Positions 12,205 through 23,464 of a stretch of 64,000 nucleotides of DNA are shown here, one piece after another. Both the position numbers and the translations under genes were made by a program. The notes beneath the pieces were generated by a model. That model was not told the DNA's origin. It saw only the letters and a program-made list of their open reading frames with translations, and searched no databases. Positions within the stretch are counted from its first letter, which is position 1, and every line of letters begins with the position of its first letter. The DNA comes from Arcuatula senhousia (taxonomy: Eukaryota; Mollusca; Bivalvia; Mytilida; Mytilidae): the NCBI GenBank assembly GCA_963971305.1, contig OZ020306.1, forward strand, positions 52,922,686 to 52,986,685, read 5' to 3'.

Positions 12205-13271
12205 ACAAGAGTTAACACTAAAGTATGTCTTGCCTGCTGGCACCATCGGAATACTTAGTAATATTACTATTCATTCATTAATTCTTGACATTTTCCTGCG
12301 GACCAACTAAAATGATTCTAGATATCATAGTCATTGAGTAACAGACTTAAAATAAAAGACTGAACACAAAAAAAAACCAATATCAACCGTCATTTAGTGT
12401 AAAAATGAGGTCAAGGTCAGATGACATTGTGACAGACTCAAAAACCCTAATTCAATTCATCAGTATACTAAATATCATATGTCTAGCTATTATACTTTTC
12501 AAAAATTCTTTTTCTACAAATTAAAGTCTTACAAAGTAGTTTACAGCTCGAAAAAAACAAAAGTTCACAAAGTAACTTAAGCCTTAAAACGGGGTCAAAG
12601 TCCCACATCATGGTGACAGTTAGTTTAAAAATATTTATTTATTCTGGATTGGGAAACAAGCTTAATGCTTATGTTAATCCCTCTCCAGCTTGCAGTTTGC
12701 CAGTGTGGCCTTTGCAGCGGCCCCCATTGAGCCTACTCTTATCGAACTCTACAAAGGGATCTTTTATGTGCATGGGGTATCGCTATCCACATACACAGGG
12801 CAACCTTTTTTCGTCCCTTCCAAAGGACTAGCATCGTTCCTTGAGACCATCCTCTCAAATGGTGTCAAGAGAGAGTCCGAAAATAGGTTCATGAAATTTT
12901 CACCCCAGACGAGGATTGAACCTCAAACTTTGGTGTTAGTAGCCCGACGCATTAACCACTACACCACCGGCTCTCTGGTGACAGTTGTGTACCAAATATC
13001 AGATGCCTAGCTATTATACTTTTCAAGAAATTCATTTTCCAAAAAAATCTTACAAAGAAATTTTCAGCCTGAAAAAGACCTAAGTTCACAGAGTCACTGG
13101 AGCTTGAAAATGGGGTCAGGGTCACAAGGCATGGTGACAGTTGCCTAGACCATAACCTGAACTGTCTGTACATCAAATATCATTTTCCAAAAAAGTCTTA
13201 CAAAAAAGTTTATGACATAGCCGCCGCCGGAAAGTAATACCTATGTCTCACTATTTGTGGCAGGCCAGACA
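12205..13271. mobile_element. Tandem-repeat-bearing element, copy 3, split by a SINE
   Basis: It starts acaagagttaacactaaagt then atgtcttgcctgctggcacc and ends ggcaggccagaca. The core holds diverged ~181-bp units. A SINE (12622-12975) interrupts it inside a 'catggtgacagtt' block, so the element is older than the SINE. Confidence 0.8.
12622..12975 (-). mobile_element. tRNA-derived SINE with 11-bp target duplication
   Basis: On the minus strand the head reads gccggtggtgtagtggttaa (A-box-like) and later gaggttcaatcctcg (B-box-like), followed by a conserved body with 'atgcacataaaagatccctt' and an A/T-rich tail. The sequence tggtgacagtt is duplicated exactly at 12611-12621 and 12976-12986. Length is 354 bp. 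The head is tRNA-like but too diverged for a working tRNA. A 5'-truncated sibling lies at 40011-40315. Confidence 0.9.
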
Positions 13272-13370
13272 AAAACGAGCATGGTGACCCCCTTTTTTAT
13301 TCCATTTCCCAATGCAGCTTATCAAACTACATAACATATATCAAAATAAAAAAAATCTATGAAAACTCAT

Positions 13371-14394
13371 ACAAGAGGCTCCCAGGAGCCTGAATCGCTC
13401 ACCTATGGTGAACTTTGTAGAGCTAAATAATTTGAACATTTAAGCAAGCAACAGCTTTTCTCTTTCATCAATAGTTTTCTTTCTGTAGGCCAAAAACGTG
13501 CAAAATGTTATTTTAAGGGCCGTCGTAACACTTTAACTCTATAGAGACTTTTGTTAAAAGCTAAATGAATTGAACATTTCAGCAAGCAACCCATTTTCTT
13601 AATCTGCTATAGTTTTTATTATATAAGCCAAAAACATGAAAACATGTTAATATAGGGGTTGTAATCCCTTTAATGGGGTAATCTGACAACCTCAACTCTA
13701 TGAAGACTTTTGTAGAACTAAATGAGCTGAACATTTAAGAAAGCAACAGCTTTTCCCTATCTGCAAAAGTTTTCATTCTATAGGCCAAAAGCACTGTTTT
13801 TCGCCTTTAAGGGGCTGTAACCTCTATAAGGGGTAATTTAACAACTTTGACTCTTTGGAGACTTTTGTAGAGCTAAACAAGCTGAACATTTAAGCAAGCA
13901 ACATCTTTTCTCTTTTCTCTTTCTGCAATAGTTTTCATTCTATAAACCAAAAACATGAAAATAACACTATTCTTCACCTTTAAGGGGTGAAACCCGGGTT
14001 ACCCCTATAAGGTATCATCTGACAACTTTGACCAAATGGAGACATTTGTAGAACTTTTGATGCTGAAGCAGTAGGATGGCATCAGATTTCATCTATCTCT
14101 TATACTTTTTGATTTACAAGCCAAAAACAGTAGTCTGACATCCTGGTCTATTTTTTGAAACGATGGCCATATTTTTTGAAGGATAAAAAATCGAAACACA
14201 ATTTTGGTGCAGGACACCCTAAGTGTCAATCTGAATCACACCAAGTTTCATTACATTCTGTTCAGTAGTTTCAGAGAAGAGACAAAGATTTTTGAAAAAT
14301 TGTTAACAGATGACGACGAAGACAACGACACCAACAACGGACACCAAGTGATGGTAAAAGCTCACATGGACCTTTGTTCCAGGTGAGCTAAAAA
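13371..14394 (+). mobile_element. 'gctcccaggagcc' element, copy A
   Basis: It begins acaagaggctcccaggagcc then tgaatcgctcacc, with an internal palindrome GGCTCCcaGGAGCC. It ends with a (gac)n-rich block, 'acaccaagtgatgg', a hairpin around tggacctttgttcca and ggtgagctaaaaa. The core has about four diverged ~155-bp units. The same start and end occur at 14497-16662, 37085-38552 (inverted) and 60250-61768. Class unassigned; the 3' hairpin followed by CTAA recalls Helitron ends. Confidence 0.8.
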
Positions 14395-14496
14395 GGGATG
14401 AGCCACCTTAATGATGGTTGAAATAATTCTTTAAATATTAAAGGTATTTTCTATTTACTTTCCCAATGCTCATTAAAGAAGCATATTTTCAACAAA

Positions 14497-16662
14497 ACAA
14501 GAGGCTCCCAGGAGCCTGAATCGCTCACCTGGTCTTGATGTTGACCCTATACTTTTGTAGAGCTAAATGAGCTGAACATTTAAGCAAGCAACAGCTTTTC
14601 TCTACCTGCAAAAGTTTTCATTCTATAGGCCAAAAACACCATTTTTCACCTATAAGGGGTCATAACCCCTATAAGGAGTCATCTGACAACTTCGACCCTA
14701 TGGAGAATTTTGTAGAGCTAAATGAGCTGAACATTTAAGCAAGCAACAGCTAATCTCTATCTGCAATAGTTTTCATTCTGTAGGCCAAAAACATGAAAAA
14801 TGGCTATTTTTCAGGGGCCGTAACCCCTATAAGGGGTCATCTGACAACTTCGACCCTATGGAGAATTTTGTAGAGCTAAATGAGCTGAACATTTCAGCAA
14901 GCAACAGCTAATCTCTATCTGCAATAGTTTTCATTCTGTAGGACAAAAACATGAAAAATCGCTATTTTCAGGGGCCGTAACCCCTGTAAGGGGTCATCTG
15001 ACAACTTCGACCCTATGGAGTATTTTGTAAAGCTAAATTAGCTGAACATTTAAGCAAGCAACAGCTAATCTCTATCTGCAATAGTTTTCATTCTGTAGGC
15101 CAAAAACATGAAAAAATCGCTATTTTTCAGGGGCCGTAACCCCTATAAGGAGTCATCTGACAACTTCGACCCTATGGAGAATTTTGTAGAGCTAAATGAT
15201 CTGAACATTTAGGCAAGCAACAGCTAATCTCTATCTGCAATAGTTTTCATTCTGTAGGCAAAAAACATGAAAAATGGCTATTTTTCAGGGGCCGTAACCC
15301 CTATAAGGGGTCATCTGACAACTTCGACCCTATGGAGAATTTTGTAGAGCTAAATGAGCTGAACATTTAAGCAAGCAACAGCTAATCTCTATCTGCAATA
15401 GTTTTCATTCTGTAGGACAAAAACATGAAAAATCGCTATTTTTCAGGGGCCGTAACACCTGTAAGGGGTCATCTGACAACTTCGACCCTATGGAGTATTT
15501 TGTAGAGCTAAATGAGCTGAACATTTAAGCAAGCAACAGCTAATCTCTATCTGCAATAGTTTTCATTCTGTAGGACAAAAACATGAAAAATCGCTATTTT
15601 TCAGGGGCCGTAACACCTGTAAGGGGTCATCTGACAACTTCGACCCTATGGAGTATTTTGTAGAGCTAAATGAGCTGAACATTTAAGCAAGCAACATCTA
15701 ATCTCTATCTGCAATAGTTTTCATTCTGTAGGCCAAAAACATGTAAATTCGCTATTTTTCAGGGGCCGTAACCCCTAAAAGGAGTCATCTGACAACTTCG
15801 ACCCTATGGAGAATTTTGTAGAGCTAAATGATCTGAACATTTAAGCAAGCAACAGCTAATCTCTATCTGCAATAGTTTTCATTCTGTAGGCCAAAAACAT
15901 GAAAAAATGCCATTTTTCAGGGGTCGTAACCCCTATAAGGGATTATCTGACAACTTTGGTCCTATGGAGACTTTCGTAGAGCTAAATGAGCTAAACATTT
16001 TAGCAAGCAACAGCTAATCTCTATCTGCAATAGTTTTCATTCTGTAGGCCAAAAACATGAAAAATGGCTATTTTTCACCTTTAAGGGGCCGTAACCCCTA
16101 TAAGGAGTCATCTGACAACTTCGACCCTATGGAGACTTTTGTAGAGTTAAATGAGCTGAGCATTTAAGCAAGCAACAGCTAATCTCTATCTGCAATAGTT
16201 TTCATTCTGTAGGCCAAAAACATGAAAAAATGCTATTTTTCACCTTTAAGGGGCCGTAACCCCTATAAGGGGTCATCTGACAACTTTGACCAAATGGAGA
16301 CTTTTGTAGAGCTTTTGATGCTGAATCAGTAGCGTGGCCTCAGATTTCCTCTATCTCTTATACTTTTTGATTTCTAAGCCAAAAACAGTTGTCTGACCCC
16401 CCTAGTCTATTTTTAGTAACGGCGGCCATGTTTTTTAACGGATCAAAAATCAAAACACAAGTTTGGTGCAGGACACCCTAAGGATCATTCATACCAAGTT
16501 TCATTAAATTCTGTTTGGTAGTTTCAGAGGAGAAGATTTTTGAAAAATTGTTAACAGACGACGACGACGACGACAGACGACGACGACGACGACAGACGAC
16601 GACGACGGACGCCAAGTGATGGTAATAGCTCACATGGACCTTCGGTCCAGGTGAGCTAAAAA
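14497..16662 (+). mobile_element. 'gctcccaggagcc' element, copy B, with expanded core
   Basis: It has the same 5' start as copy A and the same 3' end (gacgccaagtgatggtaata, then hairpin ggaccttcggtcc and aggtgagctaaaaa). It is about twice as long as copy A because its core contains about eleven ~157-bp units rather than four. The two copies are only about 100 bp apart in the same orientation. Confidence 0.85.
14520..16310. repeat. ~157-bp tandem repeat, about 11 units
   Basis: Units run 'gacaacttcgaccctatgga', 'ttttgtagagctaaatgagc', 'tgaacatttaagcaagcaac', 'agctaatctctatctgcaat', 'agttttcattctgtaggcc', then 'ggggccgtaacccctataag'. The marker gacaacttcgac falls near 14688, 14846, 15000, 15158, 15317, 15477, 15634 and 15791, then every ~158 bp. 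Middle units are nearly identical, so expansion looks recent. Confidence 0.9.
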
Positions 16663-17335
16663 TGGTCAGGGGCAGTTCTGAAAAAAGCCAACTAAATCAT
16701 TGCAACAAATTTGAATCCCTCACATGCCATAGAGTGCCAACAGATAGCAATTCATGCAGTATATCCTTGTTTAAAGATAGATTTAGATTTTTTTTAAGCA
16801 TTCTTGAAAGATTTTTGGTTAGGATTAACTGATTATAAGGGGGTACAGAACATCTAAAGAAGCAGATAACTCTTCAGTTAAACAGACATTCAGTCAAATC
16901 AAGCTTCTTATTGATTAAAATAAAAATATAGAACCTGAGGTAAGATTTTCTTAAATTTAGGACTCATTTGAACCTATTTAAAGCGTGTGTTTTTTGATAG
17001 TTTGTTTTTGGTCAATTTCCTTTAAAATGAAAAATATTTTATCAAAAGGGATGAAAATCAAATTTGCCAGCTTGTCCCATTTTTACAAGAAATTTGGACA
17101 TGTTTGATGAAAATCTAGGAATTATTTAATCATGGCATTAATGTTCCACATAACAAATACTTTTTTCTAACTGTTAATTCATTTGATAACTACATGTACA
17201 TGGTGTATATACACTCTGTCATGATTGCTGCAACTAATATGAATTTGAAATGCTTTGTTCCATTAGTTATATGTCATAAAAAAAACATTGTAAACACTTC
17301 AAAAAATGTGTTTGTATGTGTTAGAGTAAACACCC
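16663..17335. other. Intronic stretch, no feature seen
   Basis: AT-rich sequence within the first coding intron. No exon, RNA gene or repeat ends recognised. Confidence 0.45.
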
Positions 17336-17339
17336 TTTA

Positions 17340-17562
17340 TTTGGGCACTTGGGCCATGTAGGGCAATTAGTTTAATGTTGGAGGAAACGGGAGAACCTGG
17401 AGAAAACCACCAACCTTGGGCAGGTAACTAACAAACCTAATCTTATACAAGTTGGGAAGTCCTATTTTTGTAAATTACAAGCTGGACACAGGTGATCAGC
17501 TAGTGTTCAATAGTGTGGTATTTAAACCAGCGCTTTAGACCACTCGGTCACCAAGGCCCCAT
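17340..17562 (-). mobile_element. tRNA-derived SINE, minus orientation
   Basis: The reverse complement starts ggccttggtgaccgagtggt then ctaaagcgctggttt, a good tRNA-Ser/Leu-like A-box region. The body ends with the complement of ggaggaaacgggagaacctg, a block widely seen in animal SINE tails. A clear B-box was not identified. Boundaries are approximate. Confidence 0.65.
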
Positions 17563-19108
17563 TCCTCTAGAAGAGAAGATATACATTATATTTTAACAAC
17601 TATATTACCAAAAATGAGAGAATCAGTTATCATATCTGTTACTTCTACAACAAATAATATATCTGACCTAGGTTTCCTAAAACATCTTAACTTTGAAATT
17701 TTCAAATTGATAATATAGAAATTCTTAGAGATATTTTGAGTTGAGAAAATTTTCAAATTTGAGATGTTTTATGAAACCGGGCACTGAAGAGTTAGTATGG
17801 TTAAACTAAATGTCTATATAACAATTTAAAGTTTGTCTTTTAAGTTTGCTTTATTACCAAAAAAAACTTAAAAAGAATTTTATTGTAATAACCTTTGCAG
17901 TAAATAGCTGATCCAGAAGTGGGATGCTTCCAGAGGTAGAAATTTTTGCTAAAAAATTACCTGAAATGGATTCTGACTTAAACCCCACCCTTTTTGGAAG
18001 CATATGCACTACCCACATAAAAAAATAAAACAACAAAAAGCAAGACAAACTTTATTATGGCACTTTCTACATGTTTTTATGAGTGCATAACTGACTTACC
18101 TCCAACTTTGAAATACAAACATTAAATAAATTAAAAACTATCTAATGATACAAAAATTATATAAAAAGGCTGGTTTATAAACTTAATATATAATACAAAT
18201 GAATAGGGTAAGGAATCAGACGATTAAATAAATTACATTGTACATCTGTATTTTTCAAGTCCTCACAGTAGAAAGCAGAAATTTTTAAACTACTTTTCAG
18301 TAAAGTGTGGCATTTTTGTATAACATTCTAAATTATCAAAATAGGGATTTTTGTTGTGAAGACTTTCACTGTGAGAAAAAAAGGGAATTTTCTAGACATG
18401 TTAAAATATGCAAAATAATAGAAAAATTCAAACATAGGTTCATGGTCTGACATGTTTTGTGTCTTAAAATTCTGGACAAGTGAAGATACTCTCTTTAATT
18501 CTACACATCCTTTAATAAATTCATTTTTTTCCATGGATATTACATATATAACTGATTTTTTCCCCTTTCAAATCTGCCTTCCAATGTGAATTTCAGTTTG
18601 AATATTTTCGTCATTATTATATATGGGAATTGAATTAATAAATACATGGGAATTTAAAATAAAAGAATCTAAACTAGTCATGACAGTTAATTAAATAAAG
18701 ATTTTAATGGGATGCTTATATAATTGAACTAAATTTCACTACATTTATATTTTGCATGCCTGAAGAGGATTGAACAAATAACATTCCTAAAGTTTTGACA
18801 TGTTTAAACTAAAATGTTTCAACATGACTCAAAACTGAGAAGTAATTTGAAATCATTTCTTCAAATGCTCAAAGAATAAAATAAATAATTCCTTTGGTCA
18901 ATTTTTCTTCAGGTTCATGTTTACAGTCTTCCAGTCAGTGGTAAGAAAATTAAAAAGAAAAAAAAAAGATTTTGTATGCTTGATCAAGAATGATATACTG
19001 ATCTTTTTAAAAAAAAATACAATTCTTTAAAGTTTTATTTTGACTGGAAGGTATAATAAAGAAAAATGATAATAGGAGGAATGCATGATTATATGTCTAT
19101 TAGCTTAC
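17563..19108. other. Intronic stretch, no feature seen
   Basis: AT-rich first coding intron just downstream of the signal-peptide exon. Only homopolymer runs (for example near 18955) are visible. Confidence 0.45.
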
Positions 19109-19248
19109 CTTGTCCTAATGAAGGAATAACTAAATATGAAAGAACGAAAATAAGCCATGGTGTCATTTGAAGTGGTTTTGCCATCCTGCTTATGTAGGTG
19201 GCAGCACAGGATGTAAGTCTGCCTGTCCCTGGTCTCTAGGCCTTTGTT
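19109..19248 (-). CDS. First coding exon: 5'UTR tail plus signal peptide of IgSF protein
   Basis: Reading the minus strand, a tract ending TTTATCTCTTTGCAG precedes the exon, suggesting a spliced non-coding exon farther upstream (right), although a transcription start inside this exon cannot be excluded. The ATG is at 19184 and coding continues to 19109, where the donor GTAAGC follows after 25 codons plus one base (phase 1). The peptide begins MAKPLQMTPW, continues with a hydrophobic core LIFVLSYLVI, and ends PSLGQ. This is the n-region, h-region and small-residue cleavage pattern of a eukaryotic secretory signal, probably cut near the Gly-Gln. The last base plus the next exon gives a Val codon followed by PPGPAQ. 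No other ATG with a hydrophobic leader lies in frame upstream in this exon. It was too short to stand out as an ORF and was found from the splice signals. Confidence 0.82.
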
Positions 19249-19469
19249 CTGCAAAGAGATAAATAAAAATGTGATTTTTTTTTGGCAACTGCTAAAGTGT
19301 ACATGTTTTCCAGTTTTTACATCCCTTAAAACATGAGTTCAAGTTTATTAAAGGGAGATAATACAAAAACTATCTTTACAAACCAATTTATGTTCTGGAT
19401 ATGGTAGGGTACAGCTGCAAACTGGAACGTGTATTATGTTTTACAGTATGACATCAAGTCTTTGTACTG

Positions 19470-19665
19470 CAAATGACACTGGAAAAACCAACAGGGTGTG
19501 AGCTGGATTCGAACCCATACCTCTGCGGCACCTGTCGCCTAGCAGTCTCCAGTCCGTCAAGAATTCCACACGACCACAGACACTGTTAAAAATAGGTGTT
19601 GGTAAATCAGTATCATTCCTCGGCGGACTCGAAGATACACAAGGTATGGTGGTTGCCATGGTAGT
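19470..19665 (-). mobile_element. tRNA-derived SINE fragment, minus orientation
   Basis: The reverse complement contains tctgtggtcgtgtggaattc (A-box-like), a 'ggactggagactgctaggcg' arm, and atgggttcgaatccagctca (a clear B-box GGTTCGAATCC). Spacing from A-box to B-box is about 60 bp, as in tRNA-Ser/Leu-like heads. It lies just upstream of the signal-peptide exon, so it might be in a promoter or 5' intron. Boundaries approximate. Confidence 0.6.
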
Positions 19666-20684
19666 ACGTATGGTATATGTATAATATATAGAGATAATAA
19701 AAATAGGTGTCCATACCTATTTTTAGGGAAATACTGTGCAATTGTCTAAAAATCTGACCAGGAGTAAAAAAATACTTTTAAAAATTTTTGACATACCTTT
19801 TTTGATTGTATTTTTTTATAAAAATAAATTAAAATAATTACTTTCAAAAATAAAGAAAGATTTTAAGATTAATCTAAAGGAGTAAAATTTTTATCCCCAT
19901 GTGCAATTTGGGTACCCCTGATGTGAAAAATTAGGGTCAATCCCAATTGTCTTTAAATTAAATCTGTTTTATAAAATTTGCGTATCAAATATTAAAATTC
20001 TTTCTTTATGGATAAATACAGTAAACCTTACTCTTAAAACACAGGCGACCAAAATTTTAAGCAATCATGTCCAGATAAAGGTACGAGACAAAAACCGTCA
20101 AAGTTGCTGCAATTTGCAATTTCATATGTACAATGCATTATGAAAAAATTTACTCGCTTGTAATGCATGTGTATGCAACAGGCCAAATCTGAATTTACAA
20201 ATAAGCGCAGATCATAATTTTCGTCTAAAAAGTTAATCGTTTTTAATGTGAATTAACAACATTTCAGTATTGTTAAAAGTTCTTTTGTATGTATTTTTCT
20301 ACAATAATGTATGTTCCCTCTGTAGTTGTGCAATTTCAAATATTTTTGGAACTTGCATAGATTTGAATTATTTTTTTAAATCTCAGAAAAAAAATTCTGA
20401 CAGTCAAATTATTATTTTAAGTTGCAGTTATCTTTCTTTGACCAAGGTAAAAAATATTGAAAAAACAACTGAATATGTATTCTGTATTCTGTACGTGTCA
20501 TAAACTTTAGACACAGGTGATCTCTCATGTACTGTACAATCACTCGCGTGTAAATTTACTCTGTCTTGTATTGTTCACTTTGTAATTTGTAACTTGGTAG
20601 GTGGACGCTTAAAAAAATTAAAAAAGACGATAAAAAAAACGGAAAAAAAAACGGAATGATAATAGTGAATTTATGTGATGTTAG

Positions 20685-21108
20685 GAAAACCGCTTGCTGT
20701 TCTCTGTGTACTCCGCCATTAGTCGAAGTCGCTGGGTTTCCGTTATGTTATCTTCTGTTTTTCCTACAATAAGAGCACCTCCATATCGATGTACATGCAA
20801 CCGGTCAATAGATAAAGTTCATGTTGCAATTTTTGTCTACATTCTTCATATAGCTCACACTGTAATAGGTAATGTTCTACTGTTTCTTTAGCTCCACATT
20901 GACAGTATGGTGTATCTGAGATACCAAGTTTAAAACAGTAATCATTCAACTTGACAAAACCGGATCGGAGGTTATTGATTATAATTGATGATGTTCTATC
21001 TGGAAAATCCATAATCGGTTTAATTTTCACTTCCTTATGATATTCATGGTAAAACCGACCCCAGTCGCTTGCATCCCATTGCTCTTGCCATTTCAAATTC
21101 ACTATCCT
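20685..21108 (-). pseudogene. LINE ORF2 C-terminal fragment with frameshift
   Basis: The minus strand encodes WQEQWDASDWGRFYHEY, then DFPDRTSSIIINNLRSGF, LNDYCFKLGI, and YCQCGAKETVEHYLLQC, then YEECRQKL. The CxCG...ETVEHxLLxCxxY block is the zinc-knuckle-like C-terminal domain of many non-LTR retrotransposon ORF2 proteins. A frameshift near 20766 breaks the frame; in the other frame coding continues GKTEDNITETQRLRLMAEYT and ends with ENSKRFS and a stop near 20685, which looks like the natural C-terminus. The left junction at about 21110 with another repeat means reverse transcriptase and endonuclease are missing. I infer a dead, 5'-truncated copy; the clade was not assigned. Confidence 0.8.
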
Positions 21109-21109
21109 G

Positions 21110-22300
21110 CCAATTGGGGTTATTCCCAACTTGTTTAATCATTGGCTCAGTACCCATATAGGTAGCTTATTCCCATTTTGGGATAGCCTGGTTGTTTTTT
21201 CTAAATCACAAAGTGAACTAATTCATGTCGAAGCAGATAACTTAGGTAGTAGATATATTATAGCGCCCAGGATAATAAATGCGCCCAGGAGTTTTAATAT
21301 TTGACGTTTACCATTACCACTGAACATTTTCAGTGAAAATATAACAACTAGTACTGAAGATTTAATCTTTCGTATATTTCAGTATCAAGTTTTGTCATGT
21401 TATGCAATCATTGAGTCAATACCTTGTCCGATTTTGTTAGATTGTAGCAATATAAACTGAATGATGCTGCAATTACTAAAATGAATTATTGCAAAAACAC
21501 AGCATCACACACACTATTGCAATACATCTTCATATCCCTGAAATTATAAACTTTTTAAAAATTGTTCATGATTTGTTATGCACCAAAATTCCATTTCAAA
21601 ATAATGTTTGAAAAACTGGTCACTTATCCCAATTGGGATAACTTCATTTGTCCCAATTGGGATAATATATCCCAATTGAGATATATTATCCCAATTGGGG
21701 TTATTCCCAACCTGTTTAATCATTGGCTCAGTACCCATATAGGTAGCTTATTCCCATTTGGGGATAGTTGAAACAAATGTACTGACGGGCTAAACGGATA
21801 AATGATATTAAGTGCTATACCCTTTTCATTCTATCATAGACCTGTATATTAAATTCTAAATATATACAGGTGTCTACGATTCTATCTGCAAATTCTGGGA
21901 CTAATTCTGGGGGATACAATTGTAACCGGGAGTGAAGTGAATAACTAGGAGTGAAACAAATGAGTCATACTAAAAAGCGCCCGGGAGCGCCTGGGGGAAA
22001 ATAAATAGCGCCCGGGATAATAAATGCGCCCAGGGGTTTTAATATTAAGTTACATCTTTTCATCGGGAGTAATATTTTTGGTTTGAATAATTCATTCTAC
22101 AACACACACCAAGTTCAAAGTTAATAAAAAAGAATATTGAAAAATATTTAATGTTATTATATTACCAGAAATACTCTTGAAGTTGACTGGTGAAGGCTAA
22201 AATGCTAATCAATACAAAATAACAAGGGAAGCCTGGTTGTTTTTTTCTAAATCACAAAGTGAACTAATTCTAGTCGAAGCAGCCACGCTGCATATCCCCG
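21110..22300. repeat. Composite region with three modules each present twice
   Basis: Module 1 (ccaattggggttattcccaa, then 'ggctcagtacccatatagg') is at about 21112-21185 and 21694-21768. Module 2 (agcctggttgttttttctaa then 'atcacaaagtgaactaattc') is at about 21186-21240 and 22230-22285. Module 3 (tagcgcccaggataataaat then 'gcgcccaggagttttaata') is at about 21262-21302 and 22006-22050. All pairs are in direct orientation but at different spacings, so this is not a simple tandem duplication. Confidence 0.75.
21625..21703. repeat. Cluster of TCCCAATTGGGA palindromes
   Basis: The perfect 16-mer TATCCCAATTGGGATA is at 21625-21640. Further full or near copies lie around 21651, 21669 and 21687, including an inverted pair spaced by gag. 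It lies at the left edge of the second module-1 copy. Confidence 0.8.
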
Positions 22301-22439
22301 CACTACTCTGTTGTTTGATAGTATAAGGGGGCAAATAATTTAAAGAAATAAACTATGACTATAATGAGCATTACTAAAATGTATATGTATTAAAATGAGA
22401 CTTTTCACTGGTAGTAGGTAGTTATGTTAAGAATTGTGC

Positions 22440-23010
22440 ACGACAAAGGAATAATATGCCCTAAGGCCACCTATACAGCCCACCTCCTAGGGGTATTATT
22501 AAAATTTTAAACCTTTGGCAGAATCTACATCCATAGTGCAACTACCGAGCCAAGTTTCAATTCCATATTTCAAATAACCTAGGAGGAGTAGCGTGACGAA
22601 GGAATAATGTGCGCTAAGGCTACATATGCAGCCCGGCCCCTAGGGGCCATATTAAAATTCCGAAACCTTTGGCAGAATTTACATCCATAGTGCAACCACT
22701 GAGCAAAGTTTCAGTGCTGTATTCCAAATAACCTGGGAGGAGTTGCGTGACGAAGGAATAATGTGCCCCTAGGCTACCTATGCAGCCAAGTCCCTAGGGG
22801 CCATATCAAAATTCTGAAACCTTCGGCAGAATCTACATTTATAGTGCAACTACTGAGCCAAGTTTCAGTTCTGTATTCCAAATAACCTGGGAGGAGTTGC
22901 GTGACGAAGGAATAATGCCCTTAGGCTACCTATGCAGCCCAGCCCCTAGGGGTCATAAAAAAATTCCGAAACCTTCGGCACAGTCCCCACCCACAATGCA
23001 ATCAATGGCC
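22440..23010. repeat. ~155-bp tandem repeat, about 3.5 units
   Basis: Units contain 'gcgtgacgaaggaataatgt', 'aggctacctatgcagccc', 'cccctaggggccata', 'gaaaccttcggcagaatcta' and 'gagccaagtttcagt' in fixed order, with the gacgaaggaataatg marker near 22441, 22595, 22748 and 22902. No flanking element ends recognised. Confidence 0.85.
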
Positions 23011-23464
23011 CAAGTTTTATCTTTCTACTCAAAGTGGTTACATAGATTACCCTGGACATTAACGCCATACGTATAATACGTACGTACATGCGTACATCGA
23101 ACAGCAAATCAGTATCACTATCGCTAGCGCGGGGATAATTATAACCGGATAACTTTATGGGCATGTAAAGTGCTAAATAGCACAAGGGTGATATTCAAAC
23201 CATTATTGAAATCATAATCTTCTTGGTCATAGTAAACAGGGGCTTACATGGCCTTTGGTAAAACAATCCGTTTCAAGCTCAGATTAAGATGTTAACCAAT
23301 GCATATGATATAACGATTTCAATAAGAATTACTTATTGTAACGGTTTTGCTGAGACAACAATTAAATTATAATTTTCCCAGGGGTTTGCCATAATTTGCC
23401 GTAACCGTATCCTGTGCCTTTTCATAATACGAGTGATCACAACGTACCGAAACGTATCTATAAC

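Larger units (their letters stand above)
1023..19248 (-). other. IgSF gene, 5' portion (gene span within window)
   Basis: Five minus-strand exons can be joined: 19248-19109 (5'UTR plus signal peptide), 10071-9784, 7785-7468, 4131-3847 and 1337-1023. Each internal exon is preceded by a pyrimidine-rich tract ending in AG and followed by GTAAGT, GTGAGT or GTATGT. All boundaries are phase 1, and the Ig exons are 288, 318, 285 and 315 nt, all multiples of three, so the joined frame stays open. One Ig domain per symmetric phase-1 exon is the usual design of metazoan IgSF genes. The product starts with a signal peptide, so it should enter the secretory pathway. No transmembrane segment or stop is reached, so it may be secreted or membrane-anchored. 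Likely relatives are nephrin/Kirrel-, hemicentin- or CADM-like proteins, but I cannot assign a family member. Introns are about 9.0, 2.0, 3.3 and 2.5 kb and hold most of the repeats in the left 19 kb. Confidence 0.88.

Noticed and set aside
14520..16310. CRISPR-like array
   Set aside because: Repeat units are contiguous ~157-bp tandem copies with no unique spacers, and the DNA is clearly eukaryotic.
10105..19100. Further Ig exons in the first coding intron
   Set aside because: No segment combining an acceptor, a Cys-Trp-(Tyr-x-Cys) pattern, and a phase-1 donor on the minus strand was found; the signal-peptide exon joins Ig exon 1 directly in frame.
20764..21129. The 121-codon frame as a host gene
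   Set aside because: Its Cys/His block and neighbouring GKTEDNI...KRFS frame match LINE ORF2 C-termini, with a frameshift; the N-terminal MGITPIG part comes from the adjoining repeat.
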